DNA from: Granulicella arctica
GTDB lineage: Bacteria > Acidobacteriota > Terriglobia > Terriglobales > Acidobacteriaceae
Reading direction: 5' to 3'
Assembly: GCF_013410065.1 (NCBI RefSeq)
Contig: NZ_JACCCW010000001.1
Coordinates: 1,793,187 to 1,857,186 of the forward strand
Length of the DNA: 64,000 bases
Position numbers and translations under genes: made by a program. Under the pieces are notes generated by a model that saw nothing but the letters and a program-made list of their open reading frames with translations, was not told where the DNA came from and did not search any database. Shown piece by piece: positions 46,167-54,879 of this stretch. Within the stretch, counting starts at the first letter, position 1; each line of letters starts with the position of its first letter.

Positions 46167-46556
46167 AGAGGAGGCTATCCTCTCTAGACTTCGATCAACG
46201 ACTGATTCACTGGAAACCAGGTAAACGCACGGGTGAAGACAGTCGCCTCAGGCGATACAGAAAGAGCGTCTGCCAAAAGTAGATGCTGTACGACAGCACG
46301 CCAATCTTCGTAACCGGGCCCGCTTCAGATGCTCCTACAGCAAAAGGCGCGTGAATGAGTATCCCGTTGTCCCATTGAACAGGCTGTCCAACTCCATTCA
46401 GCGTGGTGTGTGACCCTCAGACGCTGGATGGAGACAGCAATCGTGATGCATGTTTTGAGCACACGCATGACTCGTAGGAAAGATCGTTGTCGTGCATGGA
46501 CACCTTCGTCGAAATCTCTGTAATAAGCTGGTCAAATCGAGAATACTGAAGATTCA
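46167..46556. other. 390-base gap containing a decayed acyltransferase fragment
   Basis: No intact gene. The only coding-like signal is a minus-strand stretch at 46207-46416 resembling the C-terminal end of an acyltransferase 3 protein. The right part (46420-46556) must hold the promoter of the following glycosyltransferase gene; nothing else recognised. Confidence 0.5.
46207..46416 (-). pseudogene. Remnant of an acyltransferase 3 gene (C-terminal end)
   Basis: A stop-to-stop frame of 70 codons without a start ends GPVTKIGVLSYSIYFWQTLFLYRLRR...PGFQ-stop. IGVLSYSIYFWQTLFL is the pattern of the last membrane helices of acyltransferase 3 proteins (usually IG-LSYSLYLWQ-LFL). The frame is closed upstream by TGA, and no N-terminal part of the family is visible beyond it, so this is the tail of a broken gene, opposite in direction to the intact acyltransferase next to it. 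Confidence 0.6.
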
Positions 46557-48185
46557 TTGACGCATCCTGCCTCCATCCCGTCGAGCTCGCCCAGGATCGT
46601 GAAGATCGTCCAGGCGCTGCTCCTGCTCCTTGCTGCGGTCCTCCTCATCCTGTACACCCTGCATCTCACCGCCGACTTTCCCAACCACTCGCCCTGGATG
46701 GATTGGGCGAAGTACACCGACGAGGGCTGGTACGGCGATGCTGCCATCCGCCACTATCTCCGCGGCCGCTGGTATGTCTACGGCGACTTCAACCCCGCTG
46801 CCGCCCTCCCCGTCTGGCCCGCCTTGGAACTCGCGGTCTTCCACTTCACCGGAGTCAGTGTCATCGCGGCCCGCGCGCTCACCGTCGCTGTCTTCGGCCT
46901 TACGCTCCTCGCCTCTTATTGCCTCATGCGCCGCTGGCGGCAGAGCCAACCTCGCTCGCTCGCTCCAGCCATCGCCGTCCTTCTGCTCGCCGCCAGCCCC
47001 TTCTGTTACGCCTTCACCCGTATGGCGATCCTCGAGCCGCTCCTTATTCTCCTCACCCTCCTCGCGCTCCTCAGCGCATCCTTCGTGTCAGCCTCCGTAG
47101 CCCGATCCAGCCGCCTCCGCCGCCATCTGCCGACTCTGGCCCTGGGCATCCTCATCCCGCTGATGGTCCTCACCAAGACCACCGCCGTCTTTCTTCTTCC
47201 CTCCGTCGCATGGCTGCTCTGGGCCTCCACCGGATACAGCATCCGTCCCTTCCTCCGAGTCGCCTTGCCCGCAGGAACCATCGCCGCGACTCTCTGGGCC
47301 AGTTACTTCGTCTTCATCGTCCGCCCGCACTTTCTTGAGGACTACCGATACCTCTTCAGCGCCAATGGCTACACCGGCATCACCCTGGCGAACGCCTGGA
47401 CTGCCATCAGCGATACCGTCAAAGATGGCCTCTGGCTCGGCCAGATCCTCTATCCGCTCGCGCTCGCCGCCGTTGCCGTCGCCCTCATCGTCTTTCGCCG
47501 CCGCATCCCCCCGCTCCAGCTCGCACTCATCCTCTGGGCCGCCGGATACGCCGCCTTCCTCGCCTACCACAACAACCTGCAGCCCCGGTACTACCTCGTC
47601 CTCGTTGTACCTCTCACGCTCCTCGTCCCGCTCGTCATCGAGGAGCTCCTCGCTCGCCTCCGCAAGCCGGAACTAACCCTCCGTTTCCTCACCTGGACGG
47701 CCGTCCTCCTCCTCATCGCTCTACCCGAAGCCATCCAGACTCTCCAATACGTCCGTAACCCGGAGTACACCTTCGCCAGCGCCGCCGCCGAGGTCCGCCA
47801 GATCATCGCCGCTAACCCCTCGCAGAACCCCCTCGTCCTCTCCATCAGCGGCTCCGACCTGTCCCTCATGACCGGCCTGCCCTCTATCTGCGACGACTTC
47901 GGCACCATGGACCTCCCCGAACGCGTCGCCACCTACCGGCCCGGCTGGTACGTCGCCTGGAACCAGGTCGAAGACGACAAGATGGAGGCTCTCGCACCCC
48001 TCTATCGCCTCCATCGGGTCGCCGAATTCCCCGTCATGGACGACCCCGACCGCAACCTGCTCATCCTCTACCGTCTCGATCCCGCCACCACCGAGCCGCC
48101 ACCCCATCGCAAGCGAAAGCCTATCCCGCGCCTCCTCCAGACGAAACTCGGCCAGCAGCCCAGCGTCACCCAGCTCGAGCACTGA
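46557..48185 (+). CDS. GT39/ArnT-like membrane glycosyltransferase
   Basis: 542 residues if the TTG at 46557 is used; a GTG at 46599 is an alternative, since neither has a strong ribosome site. About ten to eleven helices. The first periplasmic loop reads MDWAKYTDEGWYGDAAIRHYLRGRWYVYGDFNPAAALPVWPALE, with the acidic Asp-Glu pair after helix 1 typical of GT-C enzymes that use polyprenyl-phosphate sugars, and later LVLTKTTAVFLLPSV. Expected to glycosylate lipid or protein at the periplasmic face. Substrate unknown. Confidence 0.78.
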   Translation: MTHPASIPSSSPRIVKIVQALLLLLAAVLLILYTLHLTADFPNHSPWMDWAKYTDEGWYGDAAIRHYLRGRWYVYGDFNPAAALPVWPALELAVFHFTGVSVIAARALTVAVFGLTLLASYCLMRRWRQSQPRSLAPAIAVLLLAASPFCYAFTRMAILEPLLILLTLLALLSASFVSASVARSSRLRRHLPTLALGILIPLMVLTKTTAVFLLPSVAWLLWASTGYSIRPFLRVALPAGTIAATLWASYFVFIVRPHFLEDYRYLFSANGYTGITLANAWTAISDTVKDGLWLGQILYPLALAAVAVALIVFRRRIPPLQLALILWAAGYAAFLAYHNNLQPRYYLVLVVPLTLLVPLVIEELLARLRKPELTLRFLTWTAVLLLIALPEAIQTLQYVRNPEYTFASAAAEVRQIIAANPSQNPLVLSISGSDLSLMTGLPSICDDFGTMDLPERVATYRPGWYVAWNQVEDDKMEALAPLYRLHRVAEFPVMDDPDRNLLILYRLDPATTEPPPHRKRKPIPRLLQTKLGQQPSVTQLEH

Positions 48186-48189
48186 TTCG

Positions 48190-49065
48190 TTACCGGCGAG
48201 GCGGAGCTGCAACCTCGAAGCTGTAGTTCAGCAGCATCGCCGCTGCCACCGGCTGCCCTCCGCGCATCGCCGGGGTAAATCGCCACCTGGCAATCGCCTC
48301 CACCGCTCGTTCGTCCAGACCGTACCCCAGCGGCCGCGCCACCTCGATCCGCTGCGGTACACCCTGCGCATCCACCACCATCCGCAGTTGCAGAACGCCA
48401 CTCACCCGATCCTTCTCGGCCTCGCCGGTCAGCTTCGAATCCTGCTTGTGCAGCACACTCGGCGGCGTCACATCCTTTGCCTGATTCGGCAGCCCATTGA
48501 GCGCATAAATCGTCTGCCCCGTCAGCGCATCCTGTGGCCATCCCAGCCCCGGATTGAAGTAGTGCTGCCACATGGCAGGCATCGCATGTTGCAACTCTGG
48601 ATCGATCCCTTGAGCGAAGATTACCTCCAACGCCGCTTCAAACCCCGCCGCGCTCCCCGCATCCGCCACCCGCACCTTCATCTTCTCGTCGTTCTGCGCA
48701 TGCCGCTCAAACTGATGGCTGTCCGGGTTATACCGGATCGCCACCCGCACCCCATCCAGCTCGATTACCTGCGCTCCCCGCCGCTGCACCTGCAACACGT
48801 CCATCCCCGCCAGCGTCCAGTCGCCCGTCTTCGGAGTGCCCTGAACCTTTCCCGAAGCGTCATAGCTCAGGTCGTTCTCCGAATAAAATCCCCGCAAAAA
48901 CAAGGCCCTCCCGATCAACGCCTCCGCCCCATCCATCTCCGCATCAGCCTGTTTCACAGCCGCCGGAGCCTTCGCCGCTGCCCCCTGGGCCGACCCTGAC
49001 ACCCCAGTCAACCCCACCCAGCCCACAGCTACCAGTAGCCACACCCCTCGCCCATGCCATCCCAT
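48190..49065 (-). CDS. Secreted TonB C-terminal domain protein
   Basis: 291 residues with a signal peptide (about 1-27) in place of the usual TonB membrane anchor. The C-terminal 90 residues match the TonB C-terminal fold: GVLQLRMVVDAQGVPQRIEVARPLGYGLDERAVEAIARWRFTPAMRGGQPVAAAMLLNYSFEV. The middle region (about 45-190) is unrecognised. Because it appears to be exported rather than anchored, it may not energise receptors directly; the Oar-like receptor in this window is a conceivable but unproven partner. Converges on the GT39-like gene, four bases apart. Confidence 0.8.
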   Translation of the reverse strand: MGWHGRGVWLLVAVGWVGLTGVSGSAQGAAAKAPAAVKQADAEMDGAEALIGRALFLRGFYSENDLSYDASGKVQGTPKTGDWTLAGMDVLQVQRRGAQVIELDGVRVAIRYNPDSHQFERHAQNDEKMKVRVADAGSAAGFEAALEVIFAQGIDPELQHAMPAMWQHYFNPGLGWPQDALTGQTIYALNGLPNQAKDVTPPSVLHKQDSKLTGEAEKDRVSGVLQLRMVVDAQGVPQRIEVARPLGYGLDERAVEAIARWRFTPAMRGGQPVAAAMLLNYSFEVAAPPRR

Positions 49066-49452
49066 GCCCCGAATTGTAAGCCGATAAACCGTTGACTCTC
49101 AGCCGAGCTTAGACTATTCTTGAATCTCGCGCAGTCTCGCGTCTGCACGTCTGTGTGGCTACATGTCACAGAGTGCGCAGTCAAACGGGGCAACCGTGGT
49201 GGATCCACCTGGAGCAGTTTGCCGTACAGCCGCTCCTGAAGCACCCATCTCATAGGCTTTGTGCGTAAGTCCGGGCGGTTTCGCTCTTGCGCGTCGAGAT
49301 TTTTCGACGCCAGCGTAGTCCTTATCCCGGAACATCGATCTTTTTCGCGTATGGCTGCCATTCGCCGTTCGCATTGCTGTCAAAATCCGTATCACTTTCT
49401 TCATGCACCACGCCGAACACTGAAGACGGCAGAATCAGGGAGTAAACCAGAG
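49066..49452 (+). promoter_or_regulatory. Long structured leader of rplM
   Basis: 387 bases between the TonB-C gene and rplM, without a credible gene. A good promoter at 49092-49120 implies a 5' leader of roughly 325 bases. Inside are a 12-base palindrome GGTGGATCCACC (49198-49209) and a hairpin GCGTCGA-GATTTT-TCGACGC (49291-49310). A ribosomal-protein leader regulating L13/S9 is possible. Confidence 0.5.
49092..49120 (+). promoter_or_regulatory. Sigma70-type promoter for rplM-rpsI
   Basis: TTGACT (49092-49097), exactly 17 bases, TATTCT (49115-49120). The best promoter-like pair in the window, upstream of ribosomal protein genes. Confidence 0.7.
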
Positions 49453-49905
49453 ATGTCGACCACCATTCCGAGCGGTAAAGATATCAAGCGCAAGTGGTTC
49501 GTTGTGGACGCCAGCGGCAAGACCCTCGGCCGCCTCGCCACCCGCGCAGCTAGCATCCTCGCCGGCAAAGACAACGTGCTCTACACCCCCTACATCGATG
49601 TAGGCGATCACGTCATCGTCATCAACGCCGAGAAGATCGTGCTCACCGGCCTCAAGTCGGACAGCAAGCTCTATCGCCGCTACACCGGCTTCCCCGGTGG
49701 TCTTCGCGAAGAGTCCTTCGTCAAGCTCCTCGCTCGTCGCCCCGAGGCGATCGTCGAGCAGGCCGTCAAGGGTATGCTTCCCAAGTCCAAGATGGGCCGC
49801 CAGATGGCTACCAAGCTCAAGGTCTACAAGGGCGCGCAGCATCCGCACGCCGCGCAGCAGCCAGAGCCTCTTGACTTCCACGCGTCCAACGCTCCCAAGG
49901 CGTAG
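49453..49905 (+). CDS. rplM: 50S ribosomal protein L13
   Basis: 150-residue L13 with the usual blocks [71 protein letters not shown] and [37 protein letters not shown]. The ATG at 49453 follows GGGAGTAAA. It is followed by rpsI after a 96-base gap that holds a dispersed palindromic repeat, an unusual insertion between these normally tight partners. Confidence 0.97.
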   Translation: MSTTIPSGKDIKRKWFVVDASGKTLGRLATRAASILAGKDNVLYTPYIDVGDHVIVINAEKIVLTGLKSDSKLYRRYTGFPGGLREESFVKLLARRPEAIVEQAVKGMLPKSKMGRQMATKLKVYKGAQHPHAAQQPEPLDFHASNAPKA

Positions 49906-49923
49906 CTGTCGCAAGTTTTGAAA

Positions 49924-49990
49924 GGGCACGGCTTCAGCCGTGCCGTAGAAGCTCAACCCTCATCGGGCTTTAGCCCCTGAGGTTAAGTTC
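49924..49990 (+). repeat. Dispersed palindromic repeat between rplM and rpsI
   Basis: GGCACGGCTTCAGCCGTGCC (49925-49944, nine-base arms) is followed by a second element ending GGGCTTTAGCCCCTGAGGTT. The first palindrome recurs exactly at 56335-56354, in both cases preceded by AAGG-like sequence. Confidence 0.8.
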
Positions 49991-50001
49991 TAAGGAGCAT
50001 C

Positions 50002-50397
50002 ATGGCAGAGTTAGTTCAGTACTACGGAACCGGCCGTCGCAAGTCCTCGATCGCGCGTGTCTTCCTGCGCCCCGGCAGCGGCAACTTCGTCGTCAACAAG
50101 AAGGACGTTGACGTCTACTTCGTCACCGCCCAGCAGCGCGCAGCCGCCAAGCGGTCCCTCGGTATCGCCGACATCGGCGAGACCTTCGACGTATTCACCA
50201 CCGTCAAGGGTGGCGGCGTCATGGGTCAGGCCGACGCGGTCAAGCTCGGCATCGCCCGCGCGCTCATGGAGTTCAACCCCGAGCTCCGCAAGGCGCTCAA
50301 GGCAGAAGGCCTCGTTACCCGCGACTCGCGCGGCAAGGAGCGCAAGAAGTACGGTCAGAAGGGTGCACGTGCACGCTTCCAGTTCTCGAAGCGATAG
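50002..50397 (+). CDS. rpsI: 30S ribosomal protein S9
   Basis: 131-residue S9: [34 protein letters not shown] at the N-terminus, [64 protein letters not shown] at the C-terminus, ending in the conserved SKR. TAAGGAGCATC precedes the ATG. A weak hairpin terminator (50409-50430) follows. Confidence 0.97.
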   Translation: MAELVQYYGTGRRKSSIARVFLRPGSGNFVVNKKDVDVYFVTAQQRAAAKRSLGIADIGETFDVFTTVKGGGVMGQADAVKLGIARALMEFNPELRKALKAEGLVTRDSRGKERKKYGQKGARARFQFSKR

Positions 50398-50408
50398 AAA
50401 AAGCTTTT

Positions 50409-50435
50409 CAGCAAAGTCTTTTGCTGCTGCTTTTG
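50409..50435 (+). terminator. Weak hairpin terminator after rpsI
   Basis: CAGCAAA-GTCT-TTTGCTG followed by CTGCTTTTG. Stem is short and A/T rich, so partial read-through into rpsB is likely. Confidence 0.45.
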
Positions 50436-50462
50436 TCTGTACTCGAGAACGCCGCAGAAATC

Positions 50463-50562
50463 CGGAGGAGATTCGGGGAACTAGCCGACTCTCCTCCGTT
50501 CGCATCACCCTCATGCTGCTCGTTCGCATGAGGTCAAGGAGTCAAATCTCCCTTACGAGGGA
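50463..50562 (+). promoter_or_regulatory. Structured leader upstream of rpsB (three hairpins)
   Basis: Three perfect stems in the 216-base rpsI-rpsB gap: CGGAGGAGA/TCTCCTCCG (50463-50471, 50490-50498, with an inner TCGG/CCGA), CCTCATGC/GCATGAGG (50509-50516, 50526-50533) and TCCCT/AGGGA (50549-50553, 50558-50562). No T-run follows. This could be an S2-binding autoregulatory leader; no match to a named RNA family is claimed. Confidence 0.5.
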
Positions 50563-50613
50563 TCAATCCAGACCACCCGCATCTCAGGCCGGTCTATAAA
50601 TAGGAGCCCTACT

Positions 50614-51558
50614 TTGGCCAATATCACTATGAAAGAACTGCTCGAAGCTGGCGTTCACTTCGGGCATCAGACCAAGCGCTGGAACCCCAAGATGAAGGAA
50701 TACATCTTCGGCGAGCGCAACGGCATTTACATCATCGACCTTCAGAAGACCCTCAAGATGTTCAAAGAGGCTTCCAAGTTCGTCACCGATCTGACCTCCA
50801 CCGGCAAGCTCATCCTCTTCGTCGGTACCAAGCGCCAGGCGCAGGATGCCATCGCTGAAGAGGCGAACCGCGCTGGCATGCCCTACATCAACAGCCGCTG
50901 GCTGGGTGGTCTCCTCACCAACTGGGTCACCGTGCAGAAGTCGGTCAAGCGCCTCCAGGAGCTCGACGACATGTCGACCGATGGCCGCTATGAGCTGCTC
51001 ACCAAGAAGGAAGTCATCAAGCTCGAGCGCGAACGCAAGCATCTCTCGACCAACCTCTCGGGTATCAAGAGCATGAAGCGCCTCCCCGACGCCATCTTCG
51101 TTGTTGACTCCAACAACGAAGCCATCGCCGTCGCGGAAGCCCGCAAGCTCGGCATCCCGGTCGTCGCAGTCGTCGATACCAACTGCGATCCTACTGTTGT
51201 CGACTACGTAATCCCCGGCAACGACGACGCTCTCCGCGCCATCCGCCTCTTCACAACGAAGATCGCCGATTCGGCTGCCGAAGGCGTTCAGATGGTCTCC
51301 GAGCGCGCCTTCGCGACCGAGGTTGCTGACGTCCAGCAGACCGAAGTTGCTCCCGAGCACGTCGGCGAAGACGGCGAGATCATCCTCGATGCCGCTACCG
51401 CCGAGGTCCACGAGTCCGCAGGCATCGCCGAAGCCTCTGTCGAAGATGACGAGAACGTCGATCTCGACGCCGTCCTCGGCGGCGGAATTCGCAAGGCACC
51501 CGTCGCCTCTGAGTCCGAGCCGGAAGTCGAAACGGTTCACGCTGAGACCGTCGCGTAA
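50614..51558 (+). CDS. rpsB: 30S ribosomal protein S2
   Basis: 314-residue S2. The core (about 1-235) is typical: [53 protein letters not shown] and [34 protein letters not shown]. The last 70-75 residues form a long acidic tail (rich in Glu/Asp/Ala/Val) not found in the shorter E. coli protein. The start is TTG with TAGGAG seven bases upstream; family conservation begins at residue 3. tsf follows after 116 bases. Confidence 0.96.
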   Translation: MANITMKELLEAGVHFGHQTKRWNPKMKEYIFGERNGIYIIDLQKTLKMFKEASKFVTDLTSTGKLILFVGTKRQAQDAIAEEANRAGMPYINSRWLGGLLTNWVTVQKSVKRLQELDDMSTDGRYELLTKKEVIKLERERKHLSTNLSGIKSMKRLPDAIFVVDSNNEAIAVAEARKLGIPVVAVVDTNCDPTVVDYVIPGNDDALRAIRLFTTKIADSAAEGVQMVSERAFATEVADVQQTEVAPEHVGEDGEIILDAATAEVHESAGIAEASVEDDENVDLDAVLGGGIRKAPVASESEPEVETVHAETVA

Positions 51559-51582
51559 CAGTTCACGAGTATCCTCCATGAG

Positions 51583-51621
51583 GAGCGTGGCTGCCCGCGA
51601 AAGCGAAATGGCACCACGCTC
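51583..51621 (+). repeat. Inverted repeat between rpsB and tsf
   Basis: GAGCGTGG (51583-51590) pairs perfectly with CCACGCTC (51614-51621), followed by TTTCTG. It may act as a weak attenuator or processing site between the two genes. Confidence 0.45.
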
Positions 51622-51674
51622 TTTCTGCGTAAGCCGCACCTAACCCGGAACCGCAACCATAAGGAAGAATCACA

Positions 51675-52340
51675 ATGACCACCGCTACCGAAACCCCGAA
51701 GATCGACGCAAAGCTTGTCAAGGAACTCCGCGAGAAGTCCGGCGCCCCCATGGGCGACTGTCTCAAGGCCTTGCAGGAGGCCAAAGGCGATATGGAAGAT
51801 GCGTTCGTCGTCCTCCGCAAGCGCGGCATGGCCTCGGCCGCCAAGAAGGCCTCCCGCTCCACCAATGAGGGCGCGGTCGGCACATACATCCACGCCGGCG
51901 GCAAGATCGGCGTCCTCGTCGAGCTCAACTGCGAGTCCGACTTCGTCGCCCGCACCGAGGACTTTCAGGAGCTCCTCCGCGACATCGCCATGCACATCGC
52001 CGCCGTCGATCCTCGCTTCGTCAGTCGCGAGGACGTCACCGAGGCCGACATCGAGCGCGAGAAGGAAGTCTATCGTGCCCAGGCCGCCGCATCCGGCAAG
52101 CCCGCCAACATCATCGAGAAGATGCTCGAGGGCAAGCTCGCCAAGTTCTACGAGGAGTTCTGCCTGCTCGACCAGCCCTTCATCAAGGAGCAGTCGCAGA
52201 CCATCTCGCAGCTCATCGCCTCGAAGGTCGCCAAGCTCGGTGAGAACATCTCCATCCGCCGCTTCGCCCGCTTCAAGGTAGGCGCACCCGATTGGACCGT
52301 CGCGACCACCAAGGCCGCTGCCGAAGAAGCCTCTGCATAA
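51675..52340 (+). CDS. tsf: Elongation factor Ts
   Basis: 221-residue nucleotide-exchange factor for EF-Tu. Family blocks: [38 protein letters not shown] (UBA-like domain) and the exchange core [42 protein letters not shown]. It is shorter than the E. coli factor (about 283) and close to the compact type. AAGGAAG lies upstream of the ATG. A very long perfect hairpin follows the stop. Confidence 0.96.
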   Translation: MTTATETPKIDAKLVKELREKSGAPMGDCLKALQEAKGDMEDAFVVLRKRGMASAAKKASRSTNEGAVGTYIHAGGKIGVLVELNCESDFVARTEDFQELLRDIAMHIAAVDPRFVSREDVTEADIEREKEVYRAQAAASGKPANIIEKMLEGKLAKFYEEFCLLDQPFIKEQSQTISQLIASKVAKLGENISIRRFARFKVGAPDWTVATTKAAAEEASA

Positions 52341-52353
52341 GAGAGTCACTCCA

Positions 52354-52411
52354 GCCAGCATCAACAGCAAGAGCCCGGAACATCTCCCGGGCTCTTGCTG
52401 TTGATGCTGGC
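52354..52411. terminator. 25-base perfect hairpin after tsf
   Basis: 52354-52378 pairs without mismatch with 52387-52411, with an eight-base loop. There is no clean T-run after it, only CGTAAATTTTACG, itself an inverted repeat. It separates tsf from the oppositely oriented polymerase-like gene and may stop transcription from both sides. Confidence 0.7.
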
Positions 52412-52438
52412 GTAAATTTTACGCAACGACTATTACGC

Positions 52439-54097
52439 TCAGGAGCTTCTCCCACTCCAACGGTAGACCGGAGGGAGCACTGCTGGAGCGGGCCGGTCTT
52501 CTTCGCTCTGAACGGTAGCAAAACGTCCTGGAGTCGGTACATTCCCACGCAGATTCCAATTAGATTGCTGTTTCCCGCGCCCCATAAAGATCTCCGCGAG
52601 CCTCGGCAGGAGGTAAACACTCGTCCATCCCACAAAATAGATTTGGGCGATCATAATAGTCGACATAGAGAGGAACACGCCCGACATGCCTTCAGGAGCA
52701 GAGTGGAGAGCCGTGAACACAGCTAGCAAGCCGAGGGGAGACTCTCGAGGGTCTCCACACACTGAATCCCCGATAAAGAAAAACATGAGAGCAAGGCACG
52801 GCAACATGACCAGAATGCCAACCCATTTGGCCTGATAGTAAAGATCTCCCGATGCACTGAACGAGATACCTGTCGTCTTATCGTCGTCATTCGTTATCAG
52901 GCCTATTTCATGGGCGTAGACATTGCCAAAACTGATGGTAGGCTTTCCCTTCCAGATAAAATGGGGGATTAGATTTTCGAAGTTCATGATCGTCGGCAAT
53001 ATACCGAAGGTGCCTCCGCTCTCCGCGGCATCGATAATTGAGTCGTCAGGACCGATCATCTGTAGTCGATCCATCAGACCATGCGGTCTGTCGTAATAAA
53101 GAAATGACAGCGTCTCTGACTGTCGTGTGTTTAAAGCTGCGTCAAACTGATTTGCCTCGTATAGCTTGTGCAGCTCGGGAAGCCGAGAGAGATACGCTAT
53201 GTTGGTCTGAACCGACTGGCTAAGAGAGGTCCCCTCCACCATCGAAGACCGCCCGATCTGGCAATAGGGGACAAGATAATACGAGATGAAGACGAACGAG
53301 AGCCCCAGGGTCGCGATCTGTAGCAGGCTGACTTTATAGCGTTGCGCGGCTGCGGCCACAATCCAGCCCGCAAACGGGGCGAACATCCCGCTTTTGGAAT
53401 AGGAGTGGATACCGTTTCCCAGAAAGAGGAACACCCCAATCAACCAGGTGGGAATATTCATGCTTCGTCTTCCGCCACTCCGTCGAATCTCGTACGTTAC
53501 TCCGAGCAGCATTCCAAGAGCCAGAAAATTGTTCAACTGCGCAAGAGCAGAGAGCGCGCTGCCTGCCTCGATCGTTGCAGTCATGAGGATGAGTTGCACG
53601 ATCGCTCCTACGATCAGGCAACCCACCGATGCACGATACATATCGACGTCGGACTTAAACTTAGGGAGCAAGCTTCCCTTGAGGCGAATTTTGCTATTGA
53701 AGTAAGCTGCAATCAAAAGGGCAAAGCTTCCACCAACGAATACCTCGATGGTTCTTTCGGGCTGTAGCAGATTTCCCTGGCCCTTCTCCCCGAAAAACGC
53801 TTTGACAGTGATTCCCAGGAGGGCCGCTAATACAGCCCAGCAAAAAATAAACGAGCCCGAAGGTCTGCTGAATCCTCCCGCCAAATTGAATGCGAACGTC
53901 GCAAGGAAGACAAATAGAAAAGTGCAGACGATGAATACGCCACTCGTTCCGTTTACGAGCTGCAACAGAGATAGAACCACGCAGAAGATAAACGTTGGGA
54001 GCAGAGGAACGCGTTCTGGAAAGGGAAGTCGCACTTCGGTCGATTTAAGACTACTAGATGCGCCCGGTACTTGAAAGCAATCCTTCAAACCTCTCAC
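52439..54097 (-). CDS. Polytopic membrane protein, putative O-antigen/exopolysaccharide polymerase
   Basis: 552 residues if the GTG at 54097 is used, which leaves 52 bases to the divergent pyrH start; frames opening further upstream would run into pyrH. About eleven to twelve helices with a long central extracytoplasmic loop (about 285-420), the shape of Wzy-type polymerases and ligases, though no diagnostic motif is clear. Its base composition is visibly less GC-rich than the flanking ribosomal genes. It sits between tsf and pyrH, normally neighbours, suggesting insertion. Function is inferred from topology only. Confidence 0.6.
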   Translation of the reverse strand: MRGLKDCFQVPGASSSLKSTEVRLPFPERVPLLPTFIFCVVLSLLQLVNGTSGVFIVCTFLFVFLATFAFNLAGGFSRPSGSFIFCWAVLAALLGITVKAFFGEKGQGNLLQPERTIEVFVGGSFALLIAAYFNSKIRLKGSLLPKFKSDVDMYRASVGCLIVGAIVQLILMTATIEAGSALSALAQLNNFLALGMLLGVTYEIRRSGGRRSMNIPTWLIGVFLFLGNGIHSYSKSGMFAPFAGWIVAAAAQRYKVSLLQIATLGLSFVFISYYLVPYCQIGRSSMVEGTSLSQSVQTNIAYLSRLPELHKLYEANQFDAALNTRQSETLSFLYYDRPHGLMDRLQMIGPDDSIIDAAESGGTFGILPTIMNFENLIPHFIWKGKPTISFGNVYAHEIGLITNDDDKTTGISFSASGDLYYQAKWVGILVMLPCLALMFFFIGDSVCGDPRESPLGLLAVFTALHSAPEGMSGVFLSMSTIMIAQIYFVGWTSVYLLPRLAEIFMGRGKQQSNWNLRGNVPTPGRFATVQSEEDRPAPAVLPPVYRWSGRSS

Positions 54098-54149
54098 ATC
54101 GATGGACCCCCATCCACTCTGCCGCCAGCATGCGATACTTGAACCTGAT

Positions 54150-54854
54150 ATGTACAAAAGAGTCCTCCTCAAGCTCTCTGGAGAAGCCCTAGCCGCAGGT
54201 AAGGGCTTCGGCATCGACGCCGTCTTCATTCACAAAATCGCCGCCGAGATCGCCGCCGTTCACGCCGCCGGCTGCGAGATTGCCATCGTCGTTGGCGGAG
54301 GCAATTTCTTCCGTGGCGTCGCCCAGCAAGCCATCGACATGGATCGCGTCGCCGCCGATCACATGGGCATGCTCTCCACCGTCATCAACGCGATTGCCCT
54401 CCAGGACGCCATCGAAAAGCTCGGCCTCTTCTGCCGCGTCATGTCCGCCATCGAGATGCACCAGGTCGCCGAGCCCTACATCCGCCGCCGCGCCATGCGC
54501 CACCTCGAAAAACGCCGTATCGTCATCTTCGCCGCCGGCACCGGCAATCCCTACTTCTCCACCGACACCGCCGCCAGCCTCCGGGCGATGGAGATCAAGG
54601 CCGACGTCCTCCTCAAGGCCACCTCCGTCGACGGTATCTACTCTGCCGACCCCAAGCTCGACCCCACCGCGACGAAGTACGAGGAAATCAGCTACATGGA
54701 CATCCTCAAACTCAACCTCCGCGTCATGGACCAGACCGCCGTCTCCCTCCTGAAAGACAACAATCTTCCCAGCATCGTCTTCAGCATGAAGGTCCCCGGC
54801 AACATTGTTCGCGTCGTCAACGGAGAAAAACTCGGCTCTCTCATCATCCCCTGA
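54150..54854 (+). CDS. pyrH: UMP kinase
   Basis: 234-residue bacterial UMP kinase, phosphorylating UMP to UDP. Blocks: [88 protein letters not shown] and [20 protein letters not shown]. The ATG at 54150 is exact for the family. The usual order rpsB-tsf-pyrH-frr is broken: a membrane gene precedes it and an acyltransferase, not frr, follows. Confidence 0.96.
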   Translation: MYKRVLLKLSGEALAAGKGFGIDAVFIHKIAAEIAAVHAAGCEIAIVVGGGNFFRGVAQQAIDMDRVAADHMGMLSTVINAIALQDAIEKLGLFCRVMSAIEMHQVAEPYIRRRAMRHLEKRRIVIFAAGTGNPYFSTDTAASLRAMEIKADVLLKATSVDGIYSADPKLDPTATKYEEISYMDILKLNLRVMDQTAVSLLKDNNLPSIVFSMKVPGNIVRVVNGEKLGSLIIP

Positions 54855-54879
54855 GCCCAAAGTCTCATCCAATAGGTTC

